A stretch of DNA of 64,000 bases from Bombilactobacillus mellis (lineage in GTDB: Bacteria; Bacillota; Bacilli; Lactobacillales; Lactobacillaceae): contig NZ_KQ033878.1 in assembly GCF_000967245.1 (NCBI RefSeq), positions 1 through 64,000 of the forward strand, read 5' to 3'. Shown here piece after piece: positions 54,011-62,402 of the stretch; within the stretch, counting starts at the first letter, position 1; every line of letters begins with the position of its first letter. The translations under genes were made by a program, and so were the position numbers. The notes under the pieces are model-generated. The model did not search any database and was not told where the DNA came from. It saw only the letters and a program-made list of their open reading frames with translations.

Positions 54011-54523
54011 ATGAAACAACCGCAACAAAATTCTTCCGCAGCAACCATCGCTTTTCTAGCAATGTTTATTACATTTAATGTCGTCATTGCCCGTCTGGTC
54101 ATAATTCCTGTGCCTTGGACTCACGGAAATGTTAATCTATGTGACAGTGGTATTTTTATAGCGGCTTTTCTTTACGGTCGTAAATCCGGTGCTATTGTCG
54201 GCTCTCTAAGCGGTTTCTTATTAGATATGATTTCCGGTTATAGTCAATATTTGCTTTTCTCCTTTATAATTCATGGCCTGGAGGGCTGGATAGCGGGTGT
54301 AATCGGTAAACATACTGCTGGGCCCTCGCAAATTACCGCCGTTTTGGTAGCTGGTCTTATCACCATTGGCGGTTATTATTTAGCTGATACCATCTTATAT
54401 GGTAACTGGGCAGGCCTAGCCGATATTGTTCCTAATATAATTCAAATCGTAGTTAATGCTGCTTTAGCAATTATCTTAAAACCTTTCATTCAAAAACATT
54501 TTTCCAGAAAGGGCTCTTTATGA
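54011..54523 (+). CDS. ECF transporter S-component, probably for a B6 or thiamine-precursor vitamer
   Basis: Membrane substrate-binding subunit of an energy-coupling factor transporter, 170 residues with about six hydrophobic segments. The N-terminal region contains ATIAFLAMFITFNVVIAR, which serves for docking to the shared EcfT, and VNLCDSGIFIAAFLYGRKSGAIVGSLSGFLLDM is a typical S-component loop. It overlaps by 4 nt a kinase for pyridoxal or hydroxymethylpyrimidine, so the imported vitamer is likely pyridoxine/pyridoxal or HMP (inference). The EcfA and EcfT genes are not in this window. Confidence 0.88.
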   Translation: MKQPQQNSSAATIAFLAMFITFNVVIARLVIIPVPWTHGNVNLCDSGIFIAAFLYGRKSGAIVGSLSGFLLDMISGYSQYLLFSFIIHGLEGWIAGVIGKHTAGPSQITAVLVAGLITIGGYYLADTILYGNWAGLADIVPNIIQIVVNAALAIILKPFIQKHFSRKGSL

Positions 54524-55368
54524 ATCGTCCTATTCAACCTATGATTTTAACGCAGGATTTGTCGACGGTCGGCAAGCTATCCTTATCGGCAGCGCTACCC
54601 ATTTATGCCGCGGCTCAAGTACCGGCCGCCCTTTTGCCCACTGCACTTTTATCCACGCAAACAGAAGGTTTCGGTACTCCGGTGCAACTTTCTACTCATC
54701 AATGGCTGCAACAAACTTTAAACCAGTGGCAAACACAAGGGCTGCATTTTTCAGGAATTAGCGTCGGTTATTTGGGGGATATTCATTTATTTCCAATTTT
54801 AATCAATTTTATATCTCGCCAAAAACTGCCCTTAGTTATCGTTGATCCGGTACTGGGAGATAATAACCAACTATATCCCCAATTAAATGAAGCTTTCATT
54901 AGTAAAATGTTACAGCTTTGTCAATGGGCTGATGTTATCACACCTAACTGGACAGAGCTGCAACTCTTAATCGGAAAGCAGGTATTAGTTGCCCATCCTA
55001 GTTGGTCTCAAGTTCAAAATAGTATTTTACAGTTGGACCAAATGCTGAAGCATCATACTAATATTATTGTTACCGGCATTCCTGAAAATCAGGCAGTCAC
55101 AACTATTTGGCAATTTAATCACCAATTTCACAAACAAAATAGCTCTCTACGGCCGGGACATTTTTATGGCAGCGGTGACGTCTTAACGGCAGTTTTAGGC
55201 ACTCTTTTATGGCATAAACTTGACTTTAATCAAGCTGTCACTTTAGCAATTCAAGAAATTGGTCGTGCTTTAGATGATACGATTGCTACTAATTATGAAC
55301 GCCGTTTTGGAATTAGTTTAAAGCAATTATTAAAAGACTTAAGCAATTTTTCGTTTAAGCAGTGCTAA
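54520..55368 (+). CDS. Pyridoxal/hydroxymethylpyrimidine kinase family protein
   Basis: Ribokinase-fold kinase of 282 residues. Elements seen are an N-terminal QDLSTVGKLSLSAALPIYAAA substrate region, VIVDPVLGDNN near 107-117, ITPNWTELQLLIGK near 146-159 and the GSGD anion-hole/catalytic motif near 218-221. This matches PdxK/PdxY-ThiD relatives found as B6 salvage kinases in lactobacilli. Translation is coupled to the ECF S-component (ATGA overlap). Together they would trap an imported vitamer as its phosphate. PdxK is more likely than ThiD because of the DPVLGD motif, but this is not certain. Confidence 0.85.
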   Translation: MNRPIQPMILTQDLSTVGKLSLSAALPIYAAAQVPAALLPTALLSTQTEGFGTPVQLSTHQWLQQTLNQWQTQGLHFSGISVGYLGDIHLFPILINFISRQKLPLVIVDPVLGDNNQLYPQLNEAFISKMLQLCQWADVITPNWTELQLLIGKQVLVAHPSWSQVQNSILQLDQMLKHHTNIIVTGIPENQAVTTIWQFNHQFHKQNSSLRPGHFYGSGDVLTAVLGTLLWHKLDFNQAVTLAIQEIGRALDDTIATNYERRFGISLKQLLKDLSNFSFKQC

Positions 55369-55565
55369 ATAATTTGTTAATTAAAAAAGAGAGGTTTTTA
55401 TGCTTTTTATACAATGACCACTCTTCTAACTAAATTTTTTCTTATCAAACTTCATTCAAACGGTCTTTTAGGCAGCTGATACTTAATAATACTTTGCGAC
55501 TTTTCTAATAAAAAAATTGCAGCAAAACGCGCTCCAATTTTTCTTAATTTGAACTTTTACCCAAT
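55369..55565. other. Intergenic region between convergent genes
   Basis: No gene or strong hairpin recognised. Confidence 0.3.
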
Positions 55566-56606
55566 TTATTCACTTATTATGACTAATGACTTAATCGCCT
55601 GCCGTTGATCCATAGCTTCATAGGCAGCTTGAATTTGTTCTAAATTAAACCTCTTAGTAAAGACTCGTCCCGGGTTGATTTTCTTAGTCAAAACTGCATC
55701 TAATAAAATCTGGCGGTCATAAGTAGTCACACTGGCAATCCCACCGCGTAGACCTACATTTTGGTAAAATAAAGCATTAGTATCCATAGTTGCTTGTTGC
55801 GGAATTCCCACACGCCCGACAACTGCTCCCGGACGAGCCATCTGGGTTGCCATTAAAACAGCCTGCTCAGTTCCCACACATTCTAAAACAGCATCTGCAC
55901 CGGCATTCGCAGTTAATTGTTTGACCTGATCAATAGCAGCCTGATCACGTGCACTAACAACGTCAGTGGCTCCAAATTCTTGAGCCAAACGGGCGCGATC
56001 TTCATGATGGCTTAAAGAAATTATTCTGTCAGCACCACGTAATTTGGCAGCGATAACACCACATAATCCCACAGCTCCATCACCTACAACCACCACGGTA
56101 TCTCCTGGATTCACTTCAGCACTGGCGGCAGCATGATAGCCAGTAGCCATCACATCCGAAAGTGTTAATAAGGAATTTAACATTGCATCATCATAATCCT
56201 GCGCTTGGCCCGGAATCTTTACTAAAGACCAATCAGCATTAGAATAGCGTAAAAATTCGGCTTGGTAGCCGGGGTTAGTTCCCGGCTCTTTATTAAAGCA
56301 ATTTCCTTCAAAACCTGCTCGACAGGCGGCACAATGACCACAACCATGAGTAAAAGGCGCAATCACAAAGTCACCAGCCTTAATTTGTTTGACTGCTGAG
56401 CCTACTTCTTCAACTACTCCAATGGCTTCATGACCAACTCCTTTATTAGCCTCTCGTTCTTCTAAACCGCGAAACCACCATAAATCCGATCCGCAAACAC
56501 AGGCCCGTAAAACACGAATAATAGCATCAGTAGGCTTTTGCAATTGCGGGCGTGGACGCTCCTGAACTGCGATTTTGCCGGGTTCAATAAAGATTGCTGC
56601 TTTCAT
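55566..56606 (-). CDS. Zinc-dependent alcohol dehydrogenase
   Basis: Medium-chain dehydrogenase of 346 residues. Catalytic zinc ligands are in CVCGSDLWW and GHEAIGVV; the structural zinc lobe is CGHCAACRAGFEGNC, with four cysteines. The NAD(P)-binding Rossmann motif VVVGDGAVGLCG lies near 170. The start is ATG 56606 with AAAGG upstream; an ATG four codons earlier has no space for a ribosome binding site. It could act on a polyol or a threonine-like alcohol, given the nearby sugar genes. Monocistronic by spacing. Confidence 0.92.
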   Translation of the reverse strand: MKAAIFIEPGKIAVQERPRPQLQKPTDAIIRVLRACVCGSDLWWFRGLEEREANKGVGHEAIGVVEEVGSAVKQIKAGDFVIAPFTHGCGHCAACRAGFEGNCFNKEPGTNPGYQAEFLRYSNADWSLVKIPGQAQDYDDAMLNSLLTLSDVMATGYHAAASAEVNPGDTVVVVGDGAVGLCGVIAAKLRGADRIISLSHHEDRARLAQEFGATDVVSARDQAAIDQVKQLTANAGADAVLECVGTEQAVLMATQMARPGAVVGRVGIPQQATMDTNALFYQNVGLRGGIASVTTYDRQILLDAVLTKKINPGRVFTKRFNLEQIQAAYEAMDQRQAIKSLVIISE

Positions 56607-56618
56607 TGTAAATACCAT

Positions 56619-56974
56619 CCTTTGATTAAAACTTAAATTCTGCCGCAGTTTATTAAAGCGCTTTCCGGCTCCAACTGCGGTATCTAAAATTGAAACTTTC
56701 CTAATATCAAAAGATCTTATTAGAGTTAATCAATAATTCTTGGTGATTAGTATAGTATAACTAAAAGTAAAAATACAGGTGCAAATCAAAGTCCATATCC
56801 GTGTGAAAGAAAATTAGGCTTTAATATTTTATAAAAAATGAGCGTCCTTTTTACTATGTAATTTGTTGGTTTATTCTAGCAGGCTTATCTGCAAAAAATC
56901 TCCCTCTTAATTTCACAAGAAGAAGATTGGAGGTCTTTTTAGTTTTACCTAATTGCGTGAACCATTTTCTGACA
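56619..56974. other. Intergenic region
   Basis: About 350 bases with no supported gene; it should hold the promoter of the alcohol dehydrogenase. Confidence 0.35.
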
Positions 56975-57808
56975 CTAGTTAGTGCCCTGCACAAGGTCAT
57001 CAATTTGGCGAGAATTGGTTATCGCAGTATCTAATAAATCATTTTCCCAATGGCGCGGGCTGACCAGCTCCAAGGACCACGGACCATCAAAGCCAGTTGC
57101 TTTAACAGCATTGACCCAAGCTTGAACATCAATATCCCCTTCACCAACAGCATAATCACGCTGTACCAATTCATCCCATAATTCACCAGGATGGGGCAAA
57201 CGGCCATCACAAATATGCACTCCAATAATTTGGTCTTTATCTAATTTGGCGATATCTTGCGGCTGATGCCCGGAAACATACAGATGCCAAAAATCAATTA
57301 CTAAACCTACGTTATCCATGCCGGAACGTTTGATAACTTCCAGGGCTTGTTCGATTTTATTAAACTTGGTATAGCCCACTAATTCAATTTGTAATTTAAT
57401 GCCGCCATACTTCATTCCCATTTCGGCAAGTGCCCGGATATTATCGGCCAACACTGTCAGCATCTGCTCTTCCGGTAAATAATCTACTTCATGCATAGTC
57501 ATAATTTGCACAACAGGACAATGAAAGGCCTGCGCTGTCCGAAAAATTCGTTCTGCTTCTGCTAGCAATTGTTCGCGTTGATGACCTTGGTGGCGGCCAA
57601 TTTCTTTGATTGCATTAATATTACCAACATTTAAACCGTAGTTATCCAATAATTTTTGATATTTCTCAATGGTGCCGCCGTGCTCCAAATAACGAAATAA
57701 ATGCTCTGGTAGTAACTGCACGGAATCAAATCCTGCTTGGTAGGCTATTTTAGCCTGAGTTACTACATTAGAATAATTAAATGAGTAGCCGTGTAATCCC
57801 TTAATCAT
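56975..57808 (-). CDS. Sugar phosphate isomerase/epimerase (TIM barrel), copy 1
   Basis: TIM-barrel protein of 277 residues of the xylose-isomerase-like (AP endonuclease 2) superfamily. Likely metal ligands are Glu in IKLQIELVGYTKFN, Asp and His in VIDFWHLYVSG, His in IGVHICDGRL and Glu in WSLELVSPRHW. Its paralogue at 58687-59526 has the same start (MIKGLHG) and plan. GGAGAAC precedes the ATG. Substrate unknown; an inositol-, erythrose- or ketose-type sugar is plausible from the kinase and dehydrogenases nearby. Confidence 0.85.
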   Translation of the reverse strand: MIKGLHGYSFNYSNVVTQAKIAYQAGFDSVQLLPEHLFRYLEHGGTIEKYQKLLDNYGLNVGNINAIKEIGRHQGHQREQLLAEAERIFRTAQAFHCPVVQIMTMHEVDYLPEEQMLTVLADNIRALAEMGMKYGGIKLQIELVGYTKFNKIEQALEVIKRSGMDNVGLVIDFWHLYVSGHQPQDIAKLDKDQIIGVHICDGRLPHPGELWDELVQRDYAVGEGDIDVQAWVNAVKATGFDGPWSLELVSPRHWENDLLDTAITNSRQIDDLVQGTN

Positions 57809-58203
57809 TGTAAAAGTTCTCCTGACTGCCCCTAATGTCGCATCTGTCTGTTTTCCAATAACATTAGTAGGCTCTCTCTTCTTTTTAATTCATTTAAAGC
57901 AACAACCGCTCTCTTACATATGAACCCTTTAAATAAAATAGTGCCCAACAATTTGTTTTTAATGACAACTCTAGTAAAACTTATCAGATTGAGTTGTTAA
58001 TAACACATTTGAAAATAATTAACAAATCACTGATTTCACAACGGCTTCAATCTTGAGAGCGCATCCAATTGGCGCCTTGTGCACCCTCAAAAAAATCGGA
58101 TTCTGACAAGCATTTTGAATAGTGCCAGTTTCTCTATTTTTAAAAACAAAACCATTTAGTGCGGTCGATATTCTGGCATACATTTACTTTAAGTACTGCT
58201 ATT
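57809..58203. other. Intergenic region
   Basis: About 400 bases separate the two halves of the carbohydrate cluster; no supported gene. Confidence 0.35.
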
Positions 58204-58674
58204 TTAGCAGGCAAACTTCTTTTTAAAATTCATCAAGCCCTGATAACAGGTCAGATGGTCATCTTCCATCGGAAAACCGGAAATAGCTATTACTCCTACC
58301 ATTCCCACTTGTTCCACAAAAATTGGAAAAGCGCCTCCATGAATAGCGTAATCATGATGACTCAAACCGTTGCGGCGATAATATTCTTCCTCATCAGCGT
58401 TATTATCTAGGCGTACGAACATGGAACTATGCTCATGATGTAAAACTACATTCCGTTTACGAGCGGCCCAATAATCATTTTCAAAAGTTGTCTGACTGCC
58501 CGCACGCACATATACCAGTCTGCGACCTAATTGGATAGTTACAATCAGCTGCTCAGGATCACCCACTGCAGCTTTGCGTACTTCTTCTCCTAATTGATAA
58601 GCATCAGCTAAAGTAAAGTGCTGTAAGACTGTCTCTTTTTCTTGTTGTAAGATTAATTCTTTAGTAAGTTTCAT
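58204..58674 (-). CDS. UPF0303 / heme-degrading-domain (HbpS/GlcG-like) protein
   Basis: Protein of 156 residues of the HbpS/GlcG-like fold, UPF0303 branch. Seen are LADAYQLGEEVRKAAV, then VTIQLGRRLVYVRAGSQTTFENDYWAARKRNVV and the C-terminal GGAFPIFVEQVGMVGVIAISG typical of this fold. It starts 12 nt after the stop of the isomerase at 58687, so the two are cotranscribed. GlcG-type proteins often accompany GlcD-type oxidases, and one is encoded nearby at 60923. Molecular function is not established. Confidence 0.88.
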   Translation of the reverse strand: MKLTKELILQQEKETVLQHFTLADAYQLGEEVRKAAVGDPEQLIVTIQLGRRLVYVRAGSQTTFENDYWAARKRNVVLHHEHSSMFVRLDNNADEEEYYRRNGLSHHDYAIHGGAFPIFVEQVGMVGVIAISGFPMEDDHLTCYQGLMNFKKKFAC

Positions 58675-58686
58675 TTTGAATTTTCC

Positions 58687-59526
58687 TTATTCCCAATCCG
58701 TGCCAATATATTGATCCATAATATCAGAACATTTTTGAGCATTTTCTTTTAAATCCTTTTCCCAATTATCAGGACTGACTAATTCTGAGGACCACATGCC
58801 ATTATAGCCGGTAGATTTGATTGCATCAGTCCATTGTTGAATGTCAACTTCACCTTCGCCGACCATGTAATTTCTTAACACCTGCTCATCCCAAGGTTGA
58901 CCATTTTTGGGACGGATCCCATCGCAAAAATGAACTCCGTAAATCATTTTAGGATCTAAGGCAGCTACAGTTTGAGGAGTATCAATACCAGCCACGGTAA
59001 AATGCCAAAAATCTAATAACAAACCGACATTATCCATGCCGACCCGTTTAATAACTTCTAACCCTTGACTAATATGATTAAACTTGGTATAGGCCACCAA
59101 CTCAATCTGGAAGCGGATTCCGCCGTAACGCTTCCCCAATTCAGCAATTGCCCGAACGTTTTGCACCAAAATGTCCATCATCTGTTCTTCTGGTAAAGCA
59201 TCCAATTCATGTAGAGCCAAAATCTGAATTGTCGGACAATGCAATTCTTGAGCAATTCTGCATAAACGCTCGGCTTCGGCCAACATTTCTTCTCGTTCCC
59301 CATTTTGGTAACGTCCCATGCCTTGTAAAGCGTTGATACAACCCACTTTAACCTGATTTTTTTGAGTAATTTGATTGTATTCGCTGGTAGTGCCGCCATG
59401 CTCTAAATACCGTAATAAATGTTCCGGCAACAATTCTAGTGCCCCATAACCGGTCTCGTGAGCAATGCGTGCCTGGGTCACTACATTACTATAATTTAAT
59501 GAAATTCCATGTAATCCTTTAATCAT
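58687..59526 (-). CDS. Sugar phosphate isomerase/epimerase (TIM barrel), copy 2
   Basis: TIM-barrel protein of 279 residues, paralogue of the 56975-57808 product with many identical blocks (YLEHGGT, LPEEQM, VGMDNVGL). Metal ligand motifs are FQIELVAYTKFN, LLLDFWHFTVAG, YGVHFCDG and SSELVSPDNW. It heads a two-gene unit with the UPF0303 gene. Two divergent paralogues in one cluster suggest two related sugars or two steps of one pathway. Confidence 0.86.
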   Translation of the reverse strand: MIKGLHGISLNYSNVVTQARIAHETGYGALELLPEHLLRYLEHGGTTSEYNQITQKNQVKVGCINALQGMGRYQNGEREEMLAEAERLCRIAQELHCPTIQILALHELDALPEEQMMDILVQNVRAIAELGKRYGGIRFQIELVAYTKFNHISQGLEVIKRVGMDNVGLLLDFWHFTVAGIDTPQTVAALDPKMIYGVHFCDGIRPKNGQPWDEQVLRNYMVGEGEVDIQQWTDAIKSTGYNGMWSSELVSPDNWEKDLKENAQKCSDIMDQYIGTDWE

Positions 59527-59779
59527 GAAAAACCCTTCTTTCTTTAAAATTTTTAAATCCTGTCAGTTTTAGTTACGATAGCGTTTTCTTCATTATTTCT
59601 AAATTCAATAATAGCCACCACTTTTCCAAGTTTCAACCATCAAAATCTCAAAATAATAATTTTATCCTAATATATAATCAACAATCAATCTATATATAAT
59701 ACATAATACACCAAAAGATTATAATAAGGTCTTGAAAGCACTTTCTTTTTTCGTGATTCGATTAAGATCTGTTGTCAAT
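59527..59779. other. Intergenic region
   Basis: AT-rich; no supported gene. Confidence 0.3.
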
Positions 59780-59811
59780 AAAAAACCTTCGGCAATAATA
59801 AATATCCGAAG
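59780..59811 (-). terminator. Terminator downstream of the glutamine amidotransferase
   Basis: Arms CTTCGG and CCGAAG with a 13-nt loop; minus-strand T-run follows. About 180 nt beyond the stop codon. Confidence 0.5.
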
Positions 59812-59995
59812 ATTTCTAGTAATGATCTCTGATATTGATAAAGCAAGTTTAACCCTCAAAAAGTTTTTTGACCATGTCTTGTAAAGGATTACAAATAAAT
59901 TAAGGGTTCTCTTAATCAAGATAGTTTTACCGCGACTGCTTGTAAGCAGGAATTTTTAAAGTTGCTTTTTCCGCCGGATGAGTAGTTTTGTACAG

Positions 59996-60664
59996 CTAAT
60001 TGCCGGTCAGATAATCCAAAATATGAAAGAGAGCCGCTTGATTAGCTTGGGGCAGAGGCGTTTGCATAATTTCTGCTGCTGATTGCTGTAAAACTGAACC
60101 AGCGATATATGGCGCATCATTGACCACTATTTCTTTGACATTATCTACTTGCGGTTCTAAATGAAATTGTAAGCCGACTGCTTGGTGGCCTAGTACAAAG
60201 CCTTGATTAGTCAAATTATCGTTCGAAAATAATAAAGTTGCCTTTTTGGGCAGTTCAAACATTTCTTCATGCCAATGCAAGACTGTCAACTTATCCGGTA
60301 AACCGGGAATTTGCGCTGATTGCAAAGTCACCGGACCCCAGCCGACTTCTTTAACAGGGGCTTTATGAACTGCGTAACCGAGAGTTTTTACAATTTGTTG
60401 GGCGCCAAAGCAAACTCCTAAAATTGGTACTTGCTGCTGCAGCAAAGTCTTAATTAATTGCCGCTCTTGCAAAATCCACGGCAACTGGTCATTGGGACTC
60501 ATCGGTCCCCCTAAAATTACCAAAAAATCAGTTTGAGCTGCTGAAGGCAAAACTTGAAATTGATAAGGATGATAAACATAAAAATCGTATTGATGTAAAT
60601 GAGCCCACGTTTGAATAGCACCGGGACCTTCATTGGGTGTATGTTGTAACACATTAATAATCAT
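59996..60664 (-). CDS. Type 1 glutamine amidotransferase (GuaA-N-like)
   Basis: Stand-alone class-I glutamine amidotransferase of 222 residues. The nucleophile is Cys 85 in LGVCFGAQQI, the oxyanion loop is VILGGPMSPND near 49-59, and the catalytic His-Glu pair is in GLQFHLEPQ. Such stand-alone proteins resemble the glutaminase domain of GMP synthetase; some hydrolyse gamma-glutamyl compounds. It lies between carbohydrate genes but in its own unit. Precise role unknown. Confidence 0.88.
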   Translation of the reverse strand: MIINVLQHTPNEGPGAIQTWAHLHQYDFYVYHPYQFQVLPSAAQTDFLVILGGPMSPNDQLPWILQERQLIKTLLQQQVPILGVCFGAQQIVKTLGYAVHKAPVKEVGWGPVTLQSAQIPGLPDKLTVLHWHEEMFELPKKATLLFSNDNLTNQGFVLGHQAVGLQFHLEPQVDNVKEIVVNDAPYIAGSVLQQSAAEIMQTPLPQANQAALFHILDYLTGN

Positions 60665-60856
60665 CTTTAATTCCCTCTTTTTTCGACAGAAAACTGGCTA
60701 AGAACGACTTTTCTACTGGAATCACTAGAATACACTAGAGCTCATTTTTTACATAACTAGCAAATAGTCCTAATGGCAGAGCAATTTTGCTAAGTATTTT
60801 TTAATTCTAGCATAATTAGTAGCTCGCAGACTAACAGCAAGTTAATTTTGATAGAC
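60665..60856. other. Intergenic region
   Basis: Holds the leader of the amidotransferase gene; nothing else recognised. Confidence 0.3.
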
Positions 60857-60903
60857 AAAAAAAACCGCTATTAAAATAAGAGAAATTTAATAGCGGCTTT
60901 TTC
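60857..60903. terminator. Terminator of the kinase/oxidoreductase operon
   Basis: Arms CCGCTATTAAA and TTTAATAGCGG (11 bp) around a 10-nt loop; T-runs on both sides, the longer on the minus strand. Confidence 0.85.
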
Positions 60904-60922
60904 ATAAGCTAAGATTATTATT

Positions 60923-62389
60923 TTAAGTATCTTTTTCGTTCATGAATTGCAGCGGTATTATATTACCGGCATTCATCGTATTTTGGGGATCAAAACAAAG
61001 AAACAGCTTTTTTAATAAGGGGTATGAACTGCCGTATTCTTGCTTAATATAAGGTGCCCGTGCTTTACCAATCCCATGATGATGTGAAATCGAGCCTTGG
61101 TGTTTCAAAGTTTCTTCCACAATAATTTTATTCAACGGATCATGGTAGCGGGCCATTTCTTCTTCAGGGGCAACATCTGCTACTTTAAAAGCATACACAA
61201 AATAAATATTGGTTCCATTGACATAACTATGGGAAGAATGCCCACCAATGCCGAGCAAGTTAGGTATTTCTTGCTTTACTCTTGTAGTTACCGCCTCAAA
61301 TATATCAGCGACAGTACTCCAAGGCGCCGCAATTTCCGTAGTAAAACCTACATAAGGCAATTTTTGCATTTGTTGTACTTCTTGATCAACATTAGTTTGA
61401 TCCCAAGTTAAGTTCTGAAACCAATCAATGATCGGTTCCAACGGCTGAATTGGGGTCACTTGGGAAGATTTTTGGACAATTTCTTGGATGCCCTGGGCAG
61501 TGGCATCGGAAATTTTTTTAGGTCCTTCACTTCGAAAAATCAAAATCGGTTGTTTATTTTCGGGGAAATATTGACTCCAATCCACTGGATCATATAAACG
61601 GATAATGGACGGTTTATAGCCATTAACCATGACTTGACGTAAAATTTGAAAACCTGCGCGCATTGTAGCCACATTATAGGCCAAATAGTGATAGTTTTGC
61701 GGCCAATAAGGAAAAACTTTTACTGTTACTTCCGTAATAAACGCCAGCGCCCCTTCACTACCCAAAAAAAGATGGCGTAAATCCGGTCCCACCGAGCGGC
61801 GCGGTTCATTTTTAATCCGAATAATTGTGCCATCGGCCATTACTGCTTCCAGACCCACTAATAAATCTTCAATGCCGCCATAATAAGTGGATAACTGGCC
61901 AATACTGCGGGTCGCTACTAACCCGCCAAAATCGGCTAAAGGTTGCGATTGCGGCAGATGACCGGTAGTTAAGTGTTTATCGTTTAAATATTTTTCCGCA
62001 ATAACTAGGGGCAAGCCGGCTTGAGCAGTTAATTGTTGATTTTCCACATCCAGTTGAACAATCTTATTTAAATGGGACCCATCAACTATAATATGTGGCT
62101 CTCGAGCTGATTCTAACCCCCGTTCAATGCTGGAATTACCCGTGCGGGCAATCACATTGATCCCCTGCTCATTCGCATACTTTAGAATTCGTGCTACTTC
62201 TGCCGTATTATTCGGATAAACAATGGCCACGGGCCGAGCGGCAGTATAAATCTGATGTGCCTGCGGATATTTGCGATAAAAATCTTCGCTGGCTTTTTTT
62301 AAATGGTCCGCGTCCAGATCAATTTGTTTTGATGTTACAAGCTCTTGTAACCGGCTAATAATCTGCTCCTTATTTAATGCTTCTGTCAT
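60923..62389 (-). CDS. FAD-binding oxidoreductase (GlcD/lactate dehydrogenase-like)
   Basis: Flavoprotein of 488 residues. The FAD_binding_4 domain lies in the first half: VIARTGNSSIERG (pyrophosphate loop) and GGLVATRSIGQLSTYYGGIEDLL; the C-terminal half is the FAD-oxidase C domain with SISHHHGIGKAR and ending in FDPQNTMNAGNII. It oxidises a 2-hydroxy acid or a related sugar acid. The start is ATG 62389 with GGAGAAG upstream. It follows the FGGY kinase with a 13-nt gap, so they share a transcript. The unusual kinase partner hints at a sugar-alcohol or sugar-acid pathway. Confidence 0.9.
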   Translation of the reverse strand: MTEALNKEQIISRLQELVTSKQIDLDADHLKKASEDFYRKYPQAHQIYTAARPVAIVYPNNTAEVARILKYANEQGINVIARTGNSSIERGLESAREPHIIVDGSHLNKIVQLDVENQQLTAQAGLPLVIAEKYLNDKHLTTGHLPQSQPLADFGGLVATRSIGQLSTYYGGIEDLLVGLEAVMADGTIIRIKNEPRRSVGPDLRHLFLGSEGALAFITEVTVKVFPYWPQNYHYLAYNVATMRAGFQILRQVMVNGYKPSIIRLYDPVDWSQYFPENKQPILIFRSEGPKKISDATAQGIQEIVQKSSQVTPIQPLEPIIDWFQNLTWDQTNVDQEVQQMQKLPYVGFTTEIAAPWSTVADIFEAVTTRVKQEIPNLLGIGGHSSHSYVNGTNIYFVYAFKVADVAPEEEMARYHDPLNKIIVEETLKHQGSISHHHGIGKARAPYIKQEYGSSYPLLKKLFLCFDPQNTMNAGNIIPLQFMNEKDT

Positions 62390-62402
62390 GATCTTCTCCT
62401 TT

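Noticed and set aside
59719-59919. 66-codon minus-strand frame
   Set aside because: Contains the terminator hairpin at 59780-59811 and lacks a ribosome binding site.
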